Shown here one piece after another: positions 8,401-16,766 of a stretch of 40,833 nucleotides of DNA (its first letter is position 1; each line of letters starts with the position of its first letter). The stretch comes from an uncultured Ignavibacteriales bacterium (lineage in GTDB: Bacteria; Bacteroidota; Ignavibacteria; Ignavibacteriales; Ignavibacteriaceae), in contig CAIMOS010000163.1 in NCBI GenBank assembly GCA_903843135.1, forward strand, positions 1 to 40,833. Reading direction: 5' to 3'. Position numbers and translations under genes: made by a program. The notes under the pieces are model-generated. The model was not told the origin of the DNA and made no database searches. It was given only the letters and a program-made list of their open reading frames with translations.

Positions 8401-10917
8401 TTACTTTTTTCTTTTTTTAGCCTGCTTCGCCGCCGGTTTTGGTATAGGTTTAGGTTTTGCCTTTGATTTTTCAGGCGGCTTAGGCGCTTCTTTGTGCTGA
8501 AAGGGATGCTTTGCCCTGTGATACATATGCACAAGATTTGTTTCAACTTTTCCGAATACGGTATTCTTTGCATATTCACCTGTTGGCGTTCTTTCGCCCG
8601 CTTTAAAACCTGTCAGTATTTCAATTCCTTCATCAACGGTGGAAATTGAATATATGTGGAATTTTTTCTTCTTAACCGCTGCAAGTATTTCATCTTTCAG
8701 CATCAGGTCCTTTACATTCTGAACGGGGATTATTACTCCCTGCTCACCGGTGAGTCCGCGCTCAAGACAGACATCGTAAAAGCCCTCTATCTTTTCATTC
8801 ACGCCGCCGATGGGCTGAACGGTCCCTTTCTGATTCACTGAGCCCGTCACAGCAATTGACTGTTTCAGCGGAATTCCGGAGAGAGCGGATACTAATGCGA
8901 AAATTTCAGCGCAGGATGCGCTGTCTCCGTCAATAGGGCCGTATGACTGCTCGAACACAAGATTTGCTGTGAATGAGAGCGGAAAATTTTTGCCGAAATG
9001 ATCGCGGAAATAGCCTGAAATAATCAGCATTCCCTTATCGTGCGATTTACCGCTCAGCCCCGATTCACGCTCCACGTTTACTATGTTGCCGTTTCCAAGG
9101 GCGACTGACGCGGTTATCCTTGCCGGTTTGCCGAAGCCGTACATATCTCCGCCGTAAACAGCAAGCCCGTTCACCTGCCCGACTTTTGATCCTTCAGTAT
9201 CAATGAGTATGACATTGTCTTTAATCATTTCACTGTACTTGTCCTCAATCAGGCTGTGCCGTTCTCTTGCGCGCTCATAAGCCGTCTGAATATGTTCTGC
9301 AGTTACAAACTTTGCGCCTTCGCTCTTTGCCCAGAAATCCGCTTCGCGGGCGTAATCCGCAAGCACGGAAAAGCGCGCGGTGAGTTTGTTTTTTCTTCCC
9401 GCAAAACGCGTGGCAAGTTCAAGCAGATATGCAATCGCGGTCTTGTCAAACTCGAGCAGATTCTCCTGCTCAATCATCTTTTTGATTACTCTTGCATACT
9501 CAACCATTATCTCGCCGGTCTTTTCAATCTCGTAATCGAAATCGGCTTTTACTTTAAATATCTTTTTGAAGTCATCTTCGTATCCCGCAAGCATCTGATA
9601 TATATAACTGCTGCCTGTGAGAATTACTTTAGCGTCAATATCAATTCCCTCCGGTTTCAGGATGGAAGGAGAGAACTGGAAGTAATTGTAGTAATCCTGG
9701 ATTTCAAGTTTGCGGTAAGTAAGCACTCTCTTCAGGGTTTTCCAGACTCCCGGCTCTTCAAAAAGGTGGTTTACATTTATGACAATATATCCGCCGTTTG
9801 CTTTAAGCAGCGATCCCGCTTTTATTCTTGTAAAATCAGCGTACCACCCGCCGCGTCCGTCGCTTATCTTATCGATGGTTCCGAAAAGATTTGTGTAAGT
9901 CGGAGAAATTTCAATTATTACAGGGCGTTCTGTTACGTTAGAGTTATCGAGAATAATATTAACGTCATAATCGCGGAAATAGTCGATGATAAATCCTTCT
10001 GCCGTCTGCTCCCCTTCGGGCTTGGCGCCTGTAAACACCGAGAGGCCCTCAAGTATAGATGTTTCAACTCCGAGAAGATAGTCTTCTATCTTCGGCGATT
10101 CGTATTTCTCCCTGATCTGGCCAATCGCGGATTTAATAAGCAGGTCAACTTCGGCGCGTTCAAGTTCGGAGAGCTCCTGCTGCATTTCCTGCGTAAGTTT
10201 CATTCCCTGTTTGAATACTTTTATCAGGTCATTCTGAAACTCGTTGTACTTATCAATAAAATTCTTTGCGTTTTCTTCTGTGAGTTTTCCTTCAGTGACC
10301 AGTTTCTGAATTTCATAAATGGGTACGCGCTGTTTGTCAATCATAGGGAATATTTCGGGGCGGGGCGCGCCTTCCACCTGTATCTGGCCGAGAGAGAAAC
10401 TATTATCTGAAAGCTCCTTCTCGAATCCGCTGACCAGTTTGCTTTGTTTCCCCGAATAAACCTGTATCACCTGTTTGCGTTTATCCATATAAGTCTCCGA
10501 CTCAAGCACCTGCGGAACTTTCTCCCTCAGATATTTTATAAGAGCGGACATCTCCTTCTTAAATTCTTTTGCGGTGCCGGCTGGAAACATAATCAGTATC
10601 GGCCTGTCGGGATCGCTGAAGTTATTAACGTAAGCGTAATCGTATAACTGTTTCTCCTGAGAACTGATGGCTTCCAGCATCTTCTTTACAGTGGTGGCTT
10701 TGCCTGTACCGGAAAGGCCGGAGATGTAAATATTGTATCCCGGAGCGTTCAGGTCCACACCCAGTTTGATTGCGCGAAGAGCGCGGTCCTGCCCGACGAT
10801 TCCTTCATTGGGCTCGAGTTCGCTTGTTAATTCAAAATCGAAAATCTGTGGATTGCATTTCCAGCGTAAGTCTGCCGGTTTTAATGAAACGGGGGGATCA
10901 GCTTTCTGCAGTGACAT
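8401..10917 (-). CDS. YcbZ-type Lon-like ATP-dependent protease
   Basis: The 838-residue protein combines an AAA ATPase (Walker A GLSGTGKAT at 67-75) with a C-terminal Lon-type Ser-Lys protease domain. S666 in DGDSAS and K709 in GGVNEKIEGF are 43 residues apart, the same spacing as S679/K722 in E. coli Lon. A long helical insertion lies between Walker A and the rest of the ATPase, as in the AAA_32/YcbZ group, and there is no Lon N-terminal domain. After the protease domain comes an unusual Lys/Pro/Ala-rich tail (about 150-178 residues beyond P661, ending AAKQAKKRKK) that may bind nucleic acid or acidic surfaces. It is predicted to be cytoplasmic. Substrates are unknown. Confidence 0.93.
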   Translation of the reverse strand: MSLQKADPPVSLKPADLRWKCNPQIFDFELTSELEPNEGIVGQDRALRAIKLGVDLNAPGYNIYISGLSGTGKATTVKKMLEAISSQEKQLYDYAYVNNFSDPDRPILIMFPAGTAKEFKKEMSALIKYLREKVPQVLESETYMDKRKQVIQVYSGKQSKLVSGFEKELSDNSFSLGQIQVEGAPRPEIFPMIDKQRVPIYEIQKLVTEGKLTEENAKNFIDKYNEFQNDLIKVFKQGMKLTQEMQQELSELERAEVDLLIKSAIGQIREKYESPKIEDYLLGVETSILEGLSVFTGAKPEGEQTAEGFIIDYFRDYDVNIILDNSNVTERPVIIEISPTYTNLFGTIDKISDGRGGWYADFTRIKAGSLLKANGGYIVINVNHLFEEPGVWKTLKRVLTYRKLEIQDYYNYFQFSPSILKPEGIDIDAKVILTGSSYIYQMLAGYEDDFKKIFKVKADFDYEIEKTGEIMVEYARVIKKMIEQENLLEFDKTAIAYLLELATRFAGRKNKLTARFSVLADYAREADFWAKSEGAKFVTAEHIQTAYERARERHSLIEDKYSEMIKDNVILIDTEGSKVGQVNGLAVYGGDMYGFGKPARITASVALGNGNIVNVERESGLSGKSHDKGMLIISGYFRDHFGKNFPLSFTANLVFEQSYGPIDGDSASCAEIFALVSALSGIPLKQSIAVTGSVNQKGTVQPIGGVNEKIEGFYDVCLERGLTGEQGVIIPVQNVKDLMLKDEILAAVKKKKFHIYSISTVDEGIEILTGFKAGERTPTGEYAKNTVFGKVETNLVHMYHRAKHPFQHKEAPKPPEKSKAKPKPIPKPAAKQAKKRKK

Positions 10918-11027
10918 AATGATTACCGGTAAATTTTTAAAAATGATATAAATAATTTAATTATTTAACAGGGATATCCGGCGTCAGTTGAAAAGAAATT
11001 TATTAGCAGGATTGCCCCCTATACCTC

Positions 11028-11560
11028 CGTGAACTCTGTGTTATCTCTGCTTTCTCTGTGATTTAAAGATTCTCTGATATATCGAGCCCGTTTTACCACG
11101 GAGGGCACGGAGTTTTACACTGAGAACACAGAGGATCTCTCACAAATCTCCGCTATCTCTGTGTTCCCTCTGCTTTCTCTGTGGTTTTATAATTCTCTGA
11201 TATATCAAGTCCGTTTTACCACGGAGGGCACGGAGTTTTACACTGAGGACACAGAGGATCTCTCATAAATCTCCGCTATCTCTGTGTTACCTCTGCTATC
11301 TCTGTGGTTTATAAATTCTCTGATATATCGAGTTCGTTTTACCACGGAGAGCACGGAGTTTTACACGGAGAACACAGAGGATTTCTCATAAATCTCCGTG
11401 AACTCTGTGTTCCCTCTGCTATCTCTGTGGTTTAAAATTCTCTGATATATCAAGTCTGTTTTACCACCGAGGGCACGGAGTTTTGCACGGAGGACACAGA
11501 GGATCTCTCATAAATCTCCGTGAACTCTGTGTTCCCTCTGTGAACTCTGTGGTTTAAAGA
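11028..11560. repeat. Tandem array of 122-123-bp self-complementary units
   Basis: Units begin with CCAC(G/C)GAGGGCACGGAG at 11096, 11219, 11342 and 11464, with half a unit before the first, so the period is 123, 123 and 122 bp. Within each unit the left arm (ACCACGGAG, CACGGAG, ACACAGAGG) is complementary to the right arm (CTCCG, CTCTGTGTTCCCTCTG, CTCTGTGG). Each unit can therefore fold into a long imperfect hairpin; units are joined by ATTCTCTGATATATC-type linkers. It fills most of the 10918-11693 gap. No reading frame was found. Confidence 0.92.
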
Positions 11561-11623
11561 ATCCTCCGGGGAACAGAAACACGGATAACACGGAAGCTTA
11601 CGGATTTTCCGATTTATTTAGAG

Positions 11624-11697
11624 TTTTAAGTATACTTAGAATAACCGTCAATATGCAAAGATATTTTAAGTATACTTAAAATATTGTATATTTATGA
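11624..11697 (+). promoter_or_regulatory. Twin palindromes and possible -7 box before the DUF4143 gene
   Basis: Two copies of the palindrome core AAGTATACTT are centred 40 bp apart (11628-11637 and 11668-11677). The second extends to a perfect 22-bp palindrome at 11662-11683. A TATATTTA at 11687-11694 fits the Bacteroidota -7 consensus TAnnTTTG at seven of eight positions. If that is the promoter, the second palindrome lies between the -33 and -7 elements, as expected for a repressor operator. The pairing of sites is seen; the regulatory role is inferred. Confidence 0.55.
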
Positions 11698-11732
11698 CAG
11701 ATACTTTAATTATCCTTAAAAATCGGATTTTT

Positions 11733-12932
11733 ATGCTAATTGACAGAAATTCATATACTGAAAGAATCGTGAAATTTTCCGGAACCGGCCTGATAAAGGT
11801 TATCACCGGCCAAAGGCGTTCGGGGAAAAGCAGTATTTTGAAATTGCTTGTCCAAAAATTTCAATCAACTTCGGAGAAAACAAACATCATATTTATCGAT
11901 AAGGAACTTAATGAATTTGAATTTCTCCGTGACGGAAAGGCTTTACACAAATACATCAGGCAGAATTTAAAAAGCAGAGGCCGAAATATAATATGTATAG
12001 ATGAAGTTCAGGAAATCCGGGATTTCGAGAACCCATTGAGGGAATTCGCCGCTTCCGGATCCGCTGACATCTACATAACGGGAAGTAATGCCACAATGCT
12101 TTCGGGTGATCTTGCTACACGCCTCTCCGGCCGATATATTGAGTTTAATGTTAAGCCACTGGGATATAGTGAGTTCCTTCGGTTCCATAAGCTTCCCAAT
12201 AACGACGACATCCTTCATCTTTACCTTCGTTTCGGTGGAATGCCTTACCTCGTAAATATATCGCTTGAGGATGAAATTGTAAATCAGTATCTGAGAAGTA
12301 TTTTCGACACCATTCTGCTCAAAGATATAATTAAACGCTTCAACATTCGTAATGTTGATTTTCTTTACCGTCTTGCCGCATTCCTTGCGGATAATACCGG
12401 ACAATTGGTGTCCGCGAACAGGATCAGTTCATTTATCAAGTCTCAAAAAATTGACGTTACGGCTAATATGACGCTTGATTATCTTCGTTACCTTACACAG
12501 TCATATTTTATTCACCGTGTTCAAAGAATGGATTTGGCCGGTAAAAAGATATTCGAAGTGAATGAAAAATATTATTTTGATGATCTGGGACTCAGGAATA
12601 TGCTCGTAGGGTATAAACCCGGAGATATTTCAAAGCTTATCGAAAACGCTGTTTATCATCATCTTGCGTTTCTGGGTTTTAGGATTTATGTCGGGAAAAT
12701 AGGAGAACTTGAGATAGACTTTACCGCTGAAAAAAACAACAAAACCGTATATATACAGTCCGCTTATCTTCTTCCCGATGATAAAGTGGTTAAGAGAGAG
12801 TTCGGTAATTTGCTAAAAATCGACGACAACTTTAATAAATATGTTGTTAGCCTTGATCCGGCCGGTGGCGGAAATTACAAAGGTATCCGCCACCTGCACC
12901 TGCGTGAATTTTTAATGATGAATGATATTTGA
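11733..12932 (+). CDS. AAA ATPase with C-terminal DUF4143 domain
   Basis: From the ATG at 11733 the product is 399 residues and begins MLIDRNSYTERIVKF, the usual start of this family. Walker A is GQRRSGKS (26-33) and Walker B IICIDEVQEI. The second half matches DUF4143, including KYYFDDLGLRNMLVGY and a PD-(D/E)XK-like GELEIDFTAEKNNKTVYIQSAY. These ATPases are common, horizontally mobile, and of poorly known function in bacteria. An ATG at 11694 is also in frame, but it would sit inside the possible -7 box and adds 13 residues not typical of the family. The gene is a single unit between the repeat array and an IS remnant, which suits an accessory locus. Confidence 0.9.
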   Translation: MLIDRNSYTERIVKFSGTGLIKVITGQRRSGKSSILKLLVQKFQSTSEKTNIIFIDKELNEFEFLRDGKALHKYIRQNLKSRGRNIICIDEVQEIRDFENPLREFAASGSADIYITGSNATMLSGDLATRLSGRYIEFNVKPLGYSEFLRFHKLPNNDDILHLYLRFGGMPYLVNISLEDEIVNQYLRSIFDTILLKDIIKRFNIRNVDFLYRLAAFLADNTGQLVSANRISSFIKSQKIDVTANMTLDYLRYLTQSYFIHRVQRMDLAGKKIFEVNEKYYFDDLGLRNMLVGYKPGDISKLIENAVYHHLAFLGFRIYVGKIGELEIDFTAEKNNKTVYIQSAYLLPDDKVVKREFGNLLKIDDNFNKYVVSLDPAGGGNYKGIRHLHLREFLMMNDI

Positions 12933-12980
12933 TTTCAATTGAATTACTCAACAATCAACCTATTTAAACCATAATTGGGC

Positions 12981-13373
12981 TTATTGAGTCATAATAAAAG
13001 GTAACCGAAAATTTAAGGAAATAGTCATTAATACCTTTTCTTCTTCGCTCAGATTTATTAGTGAATACCTTAGCCATATGGGTATTGCTGACTTTATTCT
13101 TTGCGAGCAGCCTGGGTTCAGTGATAACCACAACTTTACCAGAAAATTTACTAAGCCTTCATGTCTATATTATTTTGGTCTCCCTGATTTTTTCCTCAAT
13201 ACTCCTTTGCTTTTTACTTTACTTAGAAGCCTAATCGCATATTTGCGATTATATTTACAAGTCGCGCAAAATTCATCAAGAATTCGCTGCTTCCCGTTTT
13301 TATCAGCTTTTTTGTATCGTGCTTTGATCTCTTCTAAATATTACTTTTTTGCTTCAGTGCTCTTAATATTCAC
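12981..13373 (-). pseudogene. IS transposase fragment (rve/integrase-type), N-terminal part
   Basis: Reading the minus strand from GTG at 13373 gives VNIKSTEAKK-stop-YLEEIKARYKKADKNG, then KQRILDEFCATCKYNRKYAI, RLLSKVKSKG, GRPK-stop-YRHEGLVNFLVKLWLSLNP and SEEEKVLMTIS. This is the DNA-binding N-terminal region of rve-type transposases found in many FCB and environmental genomes. There are in-frame TAA codons at 13341-13343 and 13170-13172, both at positions where relatives have Lys or Arg. After LMTIS the frame runs straight into the inverted repeat and stops at 12981, so the integrase domain has been deleted. The gene is dead. Confidence 0.8.
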
Positions 13374-13450
13374 GGTTTTTTCGGTTACCTATATTATGAC
13401 TCAACGACCCTTTCCCCACACCCCTTTCGGTTACATTATTTTTGACTCAA
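12984..13450 (-). mobile_element. Decayed, internally deleted insertion sequence
   Basis: An end sequence TTGAGTCATAATA...GGTAACCGAAAA at 12984-13011 recurs inverted at 13378-13404 and again, less exactly, at 13425-13450. Between them is a broken transposase gene on the minus strand. The right side thus has two end copies 46 bp apart, which could be a terminal plus a subterminal repeat. The transposase has lost its catalytic half, so the element could move only if a full-length relative supplied the enzyme. No target-site duplication is evident on either reading of the boundaries. Confidence 0.75.
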
Positions 13451-13561
13451 TGCGTAGGTGAATAATAAAAAATTTGCAAGTCAGATTTGATTGTTTAAGT
13501 CTCTAAATTTATGAGGAGTTTGAATTATATTCTGTAAAAACCCAATAAATCGCGCAAAGTG

Positions 13562-14071
13562 TTATTTCTTTCTTTCCGCCATCACAAAATACGCGACCAG
13601 CATTATAGTTGTTAATCCCACGAATACCGCCACCGCCCATTTGCCCGGGCCCGTTGCTTTTCCCGCAGCCGTCTGCACCGTCATATAAGTCACGAACGCA
13701 AAAAACACCGACAAAATAAATCCCAGCCACCGCACAAGATTCACTCCCAGCCTGTACTGATGCGCGGCGTTTTGTTCTGTTATTTTCACGGGATAATTAA
13801 AAGTATGCGGAAAGAAACTGATGATGTACAGCAGCAGATTCGTAACGAGCGACACCGCCGGCAAAATAAAGATCGTGCTTTTTGCCCCCGTTGAATCAAT
13901 CCCGCCCTCCAACGAATAATGCGTCGGGATTTCGGAATTTAGGGAAGTGTAGATATCAATGATGTACCACCATAACGCTGCATTTACAATAAACGTCGCG
14001 GTAAATAGGAAAAAATCCGCCGTTGTAAGGTTTAATCTGATAACAGGTCGTTCAGCTTTTATCTTCTTCAT
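13562..14071 (-). CDS. DUF1648 family membrane protein
   Basis: The 169-residue protein has four predicted membrane helices (about 19-42, 69-92, 108-130, 143-163). Between the first two lies the DUF1648 signature: IPTHYSLEGGIDSTGAKSTI. The domain is found at the N-terminus of SdpI-like immunity proteins and in many stand-alone membrane proteins with no proven role. There is no SdpI C-terminal domain and no toxin gene nearby, so an immunity role is not indicated. It is divergently transcribed from the beta-barrel gene across an AT-rich gap of about 175 bp. Confidence 0.8.
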   Translation of the reverse strand: MKKIKAERPVIRLNLTTADFFLFTATFIVNAALWWYIIDIYTSLNSEIPTHYSLEGGIDSTGAKSTIFILPAVSLVTNLLLYIISFFPHTFNYPVKITEQNAAHQYRLGVNLVRWLGFILSVFFAFVTYMTVQTAAGKATGPGKWAVAVFVGLTTIMLVAYFVMAERKK

Positions 14072-14247
14072 TTGAAATGCGTTTTTTGTTTTCTTTGGTT
14101 TAATAAATTACTAAGTTGTTATATCTGACCGGATAATTTAATAAAAACTGTTTCCTGTTCCGCATAATATTTATTCGGCAGATTTAAGGGCGTTTTATAT
14201 CAATCTAAGATATTCGTATGATCTATCAATTAAAACATCTGATAAGA

Positions 14248-14919
14248 ATGAAAAACACGTATAGGATCTTAATACTGCTTCTCTTGCTATCCGCGTCTCC
14301 TCTTAACGCGCAGTTTATCCGAGGTTATGGAATAAAAGCCGGATACACCAATGCAACCCAGGCATTTGATTACAAAACCGGCGCCGTTTTCTCCAATATG
14401 CTCGATGTAACGGGATATAACTTTGCCGCGTATGCTGAGCTGATCGACTTTCCGTTCATTTCCGCTGTTGCTCAGATTGAATTTACCCGTCGCGGTACCG
14501 GGCTTGAGTTCGTCATTACGGGACCGAATGGTCCGGAACCGCTGGGAACACTGAAGGTTTATTCCAAACTTGACTATATATCAGTTCCCGTAATGGCCAA
14601 AATGAGAGTGCCTCTTCTGATCGGCCAGTTATATTTTCTTGCCGGCCCGAGATTCGATCACTATCTCGGTTTCAGGAACACATACGAAGCGCCTGCCGGA
14701 TATGTCACGACAGAACCCATAATATTTTTTAATTACGATAAGTTTAAGAAAAATATTTTCGGTTATTCTGCGGGTATGGGATTTGAAACAAGTTCCCTTC
14801 TTCCGGTTGGTGTTTTGGTGGAGTTCAGGATCAACCGCGATCTGCAGGACTCCTACAGCAGTGAAACCGTGAAAATCAGAAATGATGCCTGGGACATTTG
14901 GGTCGGTATAAAATTATAG
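14248..14919 (+). CDS. Outer membrane beta-barrel protein
   Basis: Starting at the ATG at 14248, a signal peptide (MKNTYRILILLLLLSASPLNAQ) precedes a 200-residue mature protein. It consists of alternating amphipathic strands with turn-forming Gly/Pro/Asn (GYGIKAGYT, GPNGPEPLGTLK, YISVPVMAKMRV, YFLAGPRFDHYLGF, GYSAGMGFE) and ends IWVGIKL. This fits the PorT-like/OmpA-type outer membrane beta-barrel families of Bacteroidota. An upstream ATG at 14218 would put ten charged and polar residues before the signal peptide and is rejected. Function is unknown; such proteins are often porins or assembly partners. It is a single gene. Confidence 0.8.
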   Translation: MKNTYRILILLLLLSASPLNAQFIRGYGIKAGYTNATQAFDYKTGAVFSNMLDVTGYNFAAYAELIDFPFISAVAQIEFTRRGTGLEFVITGPNGPEPLGTLKVYSKLDYISVPVMAKMRVPLLIGQLYFLAGPRFDHYLGFRNTYEAPAGYVTTEPIIFFNYDKFKKNIFGYSAGMGFETSSLLPVGVLVEFRINRDLQDSYSSETVKIRNDAWDIWVGIKL

Positions 14920-14968
14920 TTTTGCGGAGACGGAGCGGATTGTTCCGCCTCCACAAAAAATAATAGTT

Positions 14969-15132
14969 CTATTTAATCTTCATTTCCGGCAGGCGGCCCG
15001 TGGTCCAGGGCGCGCCGTACTTTTCAAGTTCCGCTTCAATATTTTTCAGATCAGCCTCATACAGAGATTTTATCTTATTATATACAGGAGGAAATTCTTC
15101 CATAACAGTTCTTAAGCATTTTGCTCATTTTC
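14969..15132 (-). pseudogene. Detached duplicate of the BNR-repeat gene's 3' end
   Basis: This stretch matches the 3' end of the gene at 16767-20006 (aligning to 16767-16927) almost base for base over about 150 bp. The identical C-terminus YGAPWTTGRLPE is preserved, then MKIK-stop in place of WKVK-stop. Further upstream in reading direction the copy has one deleted base and a TAA where the full gene has Tyr. Homology fades near 15132. It is a non-functional gene end left on the other side of the ammonium transporter. Confidence 0.85.
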
Positions 15133-15232
15133 CTCTTAAGATATCCCTCCTTCTTAAAAAGACTGCATTCGTAGCCATGGCCGTGCATTCCGCATTATTA
15201 CGATTAACTATTTTCGGCAATACGTATAAATA

Positions 15233-15277
15233 ACCTTAATAATTAAGGTAAAAATAAAAAATAGATAACTATATTTG
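15233..15277 (+). promoter_or_regulatory. Possible amt promoter with an overlapping palindrome
   Basis: TATATTTG at 15270-15277 matches the Bacteroidota -7 consensus TAnnTTTG exactly, 57 bp before the amt ATG. A 17-bp palindrome (ACCTTAAT-A-ATTAAGGT, 15233-15249) sits where the -33 element would be, and AAGGT recurs twice nearer the gene. This arrangement would suit a repressor or activator responding to nitrogen status. No sigma-54 (GG-N10-GC) site was seen. Confidence 0.45.
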
Positions 15278-15333
15278 CGTTTTTACAAATAATCTCATAA
15301 ATTACTAAGGTTTTTCACACTATAAGGTTACAA

Positions 15334-16674
15334 ATGAAGAAAAATTGGTTTACAGCGTTCTCTGTTCTAATGGTAATTGCCATAGCAGGCGCTTTTATGG
15401 GGAACTCCCCTCAGATTAAGACAGGCGGCGAAATAAACGGCGCTGACGTAGCCTGGATGCTTACCGCAACCGCGCTGGTTTTGTTAATGACTCCGGGTTT
15501 GTCCTACTTTTACGGAGGTATGGTTGGATCAAAAAATGTTATTTCCACGATGCTTCAAAGTGTAATCGCAATGGCGGTTATCAGTATCCTCTGGGTTGTA
15601 GTGGGATTCAGCCTGGCTTTCGGCGATTCATTTGGGGGCATAATAGGAAATCCTATGACGTTCTTTATGTTCAACGGGGTCGGCACAAAGACACATCCGG
15701 ACTTATCTCCGACCATTCCTTTAATGCTTTTCGCGCTGTTTCAGTTAAAGTTCGCGATAATCACTCCTGCTCTTATTACAGGTTCCTTCGCCGAGCGGGT
15801 TAAATTCTCCTCGTATATGCTTTTTATGGTTCTTTTCAGTATAGTTATTTATTGCCCGCTCGCTCATATGACGTGGCATCCCGAAGGGCTGTTAAGAAAA
15901 ATGGGCGTGCTTGACTACGCGGGCGGAACTGTTGTGCATATGTCTGCGGGATTCTCCGCGCTTGCCGGGGCAATTTTCCTGGGCAGAAGAAAAGTGCATC
16001 TTCTTAATGAAAAGCACGAACCGTCGAATGTTCCTTATGTAATACTCGGAACGGGATTATTGTGGTTTGGCTGGTTCGGCTTTAATGCGGGCTCCGCGCT
16101 TGGCGCAACAGAGGGTGCCGTCCTGGCGTTTGCAACTACAAATACCGCATCCGCGGCGGCGGCGCTCGCGTGGATTCTTCTTGATTCAGTACTTGGAAGA
16201 AAAATTTCCGCGATGGGCGCATCTGTGGGCGCGGTTGTCGGGCTGGTCGCCATAACTCCAGCGGCGGGTTATGTTACGGTCGGGGCAAGTATTTTTATCG
16301 GCGCCGTTGCCAGTATAATCAGTAATCTCGCGGTCACGTGGAAATCAAGATCAACACTCGACGATACGCTTGATGTGTTCCCCTGTCACGGATTAGGCGG
16401 ACTTACAGGAATGATTATGACGGGCATCTTCGCGAAAGATGTGGGACTGATATTCGGGCAAACTACTGCATTTTTTGCCCATCTGACCGCGATGGCACTA
16501 TTGATTATTGGAACAACGGCAGGATCATTTCTGCTTTACAAGGTCACCGATATGTTTATTCCAATGCGTGTGAGTGAAGAACACGAAGCTATCGGGCTTG
16601 ATCTCGCTCAACACGGCGAAACCATATTTACGGGAAACGGAAATAATCCGGTGGTTTCGGAATCTAGTCACTGA
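15334..16674 (+). CDS. amt: Ammonium transporter
   Basis: The 446-residue Amt/MEP/Rh protein sits in the inner membrane and conducts ammonium. A signal-peptide-like first segment is followed by about eleven helices. The pore residues are present: D194 and H202 in DYAGGTVVHMSAG and the second twin histidine H352 in FPCHGLGGLTGMI, with the same D-to-H spacing (8) as E. coli D160/H168. GGMVGSKN, ITGSFAERVKF and HMTWHPEG are further family motifs. The C-terminal tail is ordinary and has no fused domain. No glnB/glnK gene is adjacent, which is unusual since Amt is often paired with PII. It is flanked on both sides by copies of the BNR-gene 3' end. Confidence 0.97.
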   Translation: MKKNWFTAFSVLMVIAIAGAFMGNSPQIKTGGEINGADVAWMLTATALVLLMTPGLSYFYGGMVGSKNVISTMLQSVIAMAVISILWVVVGFSLAFGDSFGGIIGNPMTFFMFNGVGTKTHPDLSPTIPLMLFALFQLKFAIITPALITGSFAERVKFSSYMLFMVLFSIVIYCPLAHMTWHPEGLLRKMGVLDYAGGTVVHMSAGFSALAGAIFLGRRKVHLLNEKHEPSNVPYVILGTGLLWFGWFGFNAGSALGATEGAVLAFATTNTASAAAALAWILLDSVLGRKISAMGASVGAVVGLVAITPAAGYVTVGASIFIGAVASIISNLAVTWKSRSTLDDTLDVFPCHGLGGLTGMIMTGIFAKDVGLIFGQTTAFFAHLTAMALLIIGTTAGSFLLYKVTDMFIPMRVSEEHEAIGLDLAQHGETIFTGNGNNPVVSESSH

Positions 16675-16688
16675 TTTTAATAATTTAA

Positions 16689-16724
16689 AAGGGTTGTAAC
16701 GCCGGTTAGGGCGTAACAACCCTT
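16689..16724. terminator. Bidirectional terminator between amt and the BNR-repeat gene
   Basis: A 15-bp stem with one mismatch (AAGGGTTGTAACGCC / GGCGTAACAACCCTT) closes a 6-nt loop, 14 bp after the amt stop. The plus-strand side lacks a T run. On the minus strand the stem is followed by TTTTAAATTATTAA, so it best terminates the convergent BNR-repeat gene and probably also stops amt transcription. Confidence 0.8.
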
Positions 16725-16766
16725 GATAAAAATTGAACCTCCGGAAATGCGGGGGGTTTTAACCTC

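Noticed and set aside
9256-10410. Long (384-codon) plus-strand open frame
   Set aside because: It is antisense to the Lon-like protease gene, which has clear catalytic motifs; the frame's translation resembles no protein and has odd Phe/Tyr/Cys-rich composition.
11028-11560. CRISPR array
   Set aside because: The repeated unit is 122-123 bp with no short repeat/unique spacer alternation, and no cas genes are present.
13078-13461. 127-codon plus-strand open frame rich in Phe and Leu
   Set aside because: It runs antisense to the transposase remnant and through two copies of its inverted end; homology is on the minus strand.
13562-14071. SdpI-type toxin immunity protein
   Set aside because: Only the DUF1648 half is present and no toxin genes are nearby.
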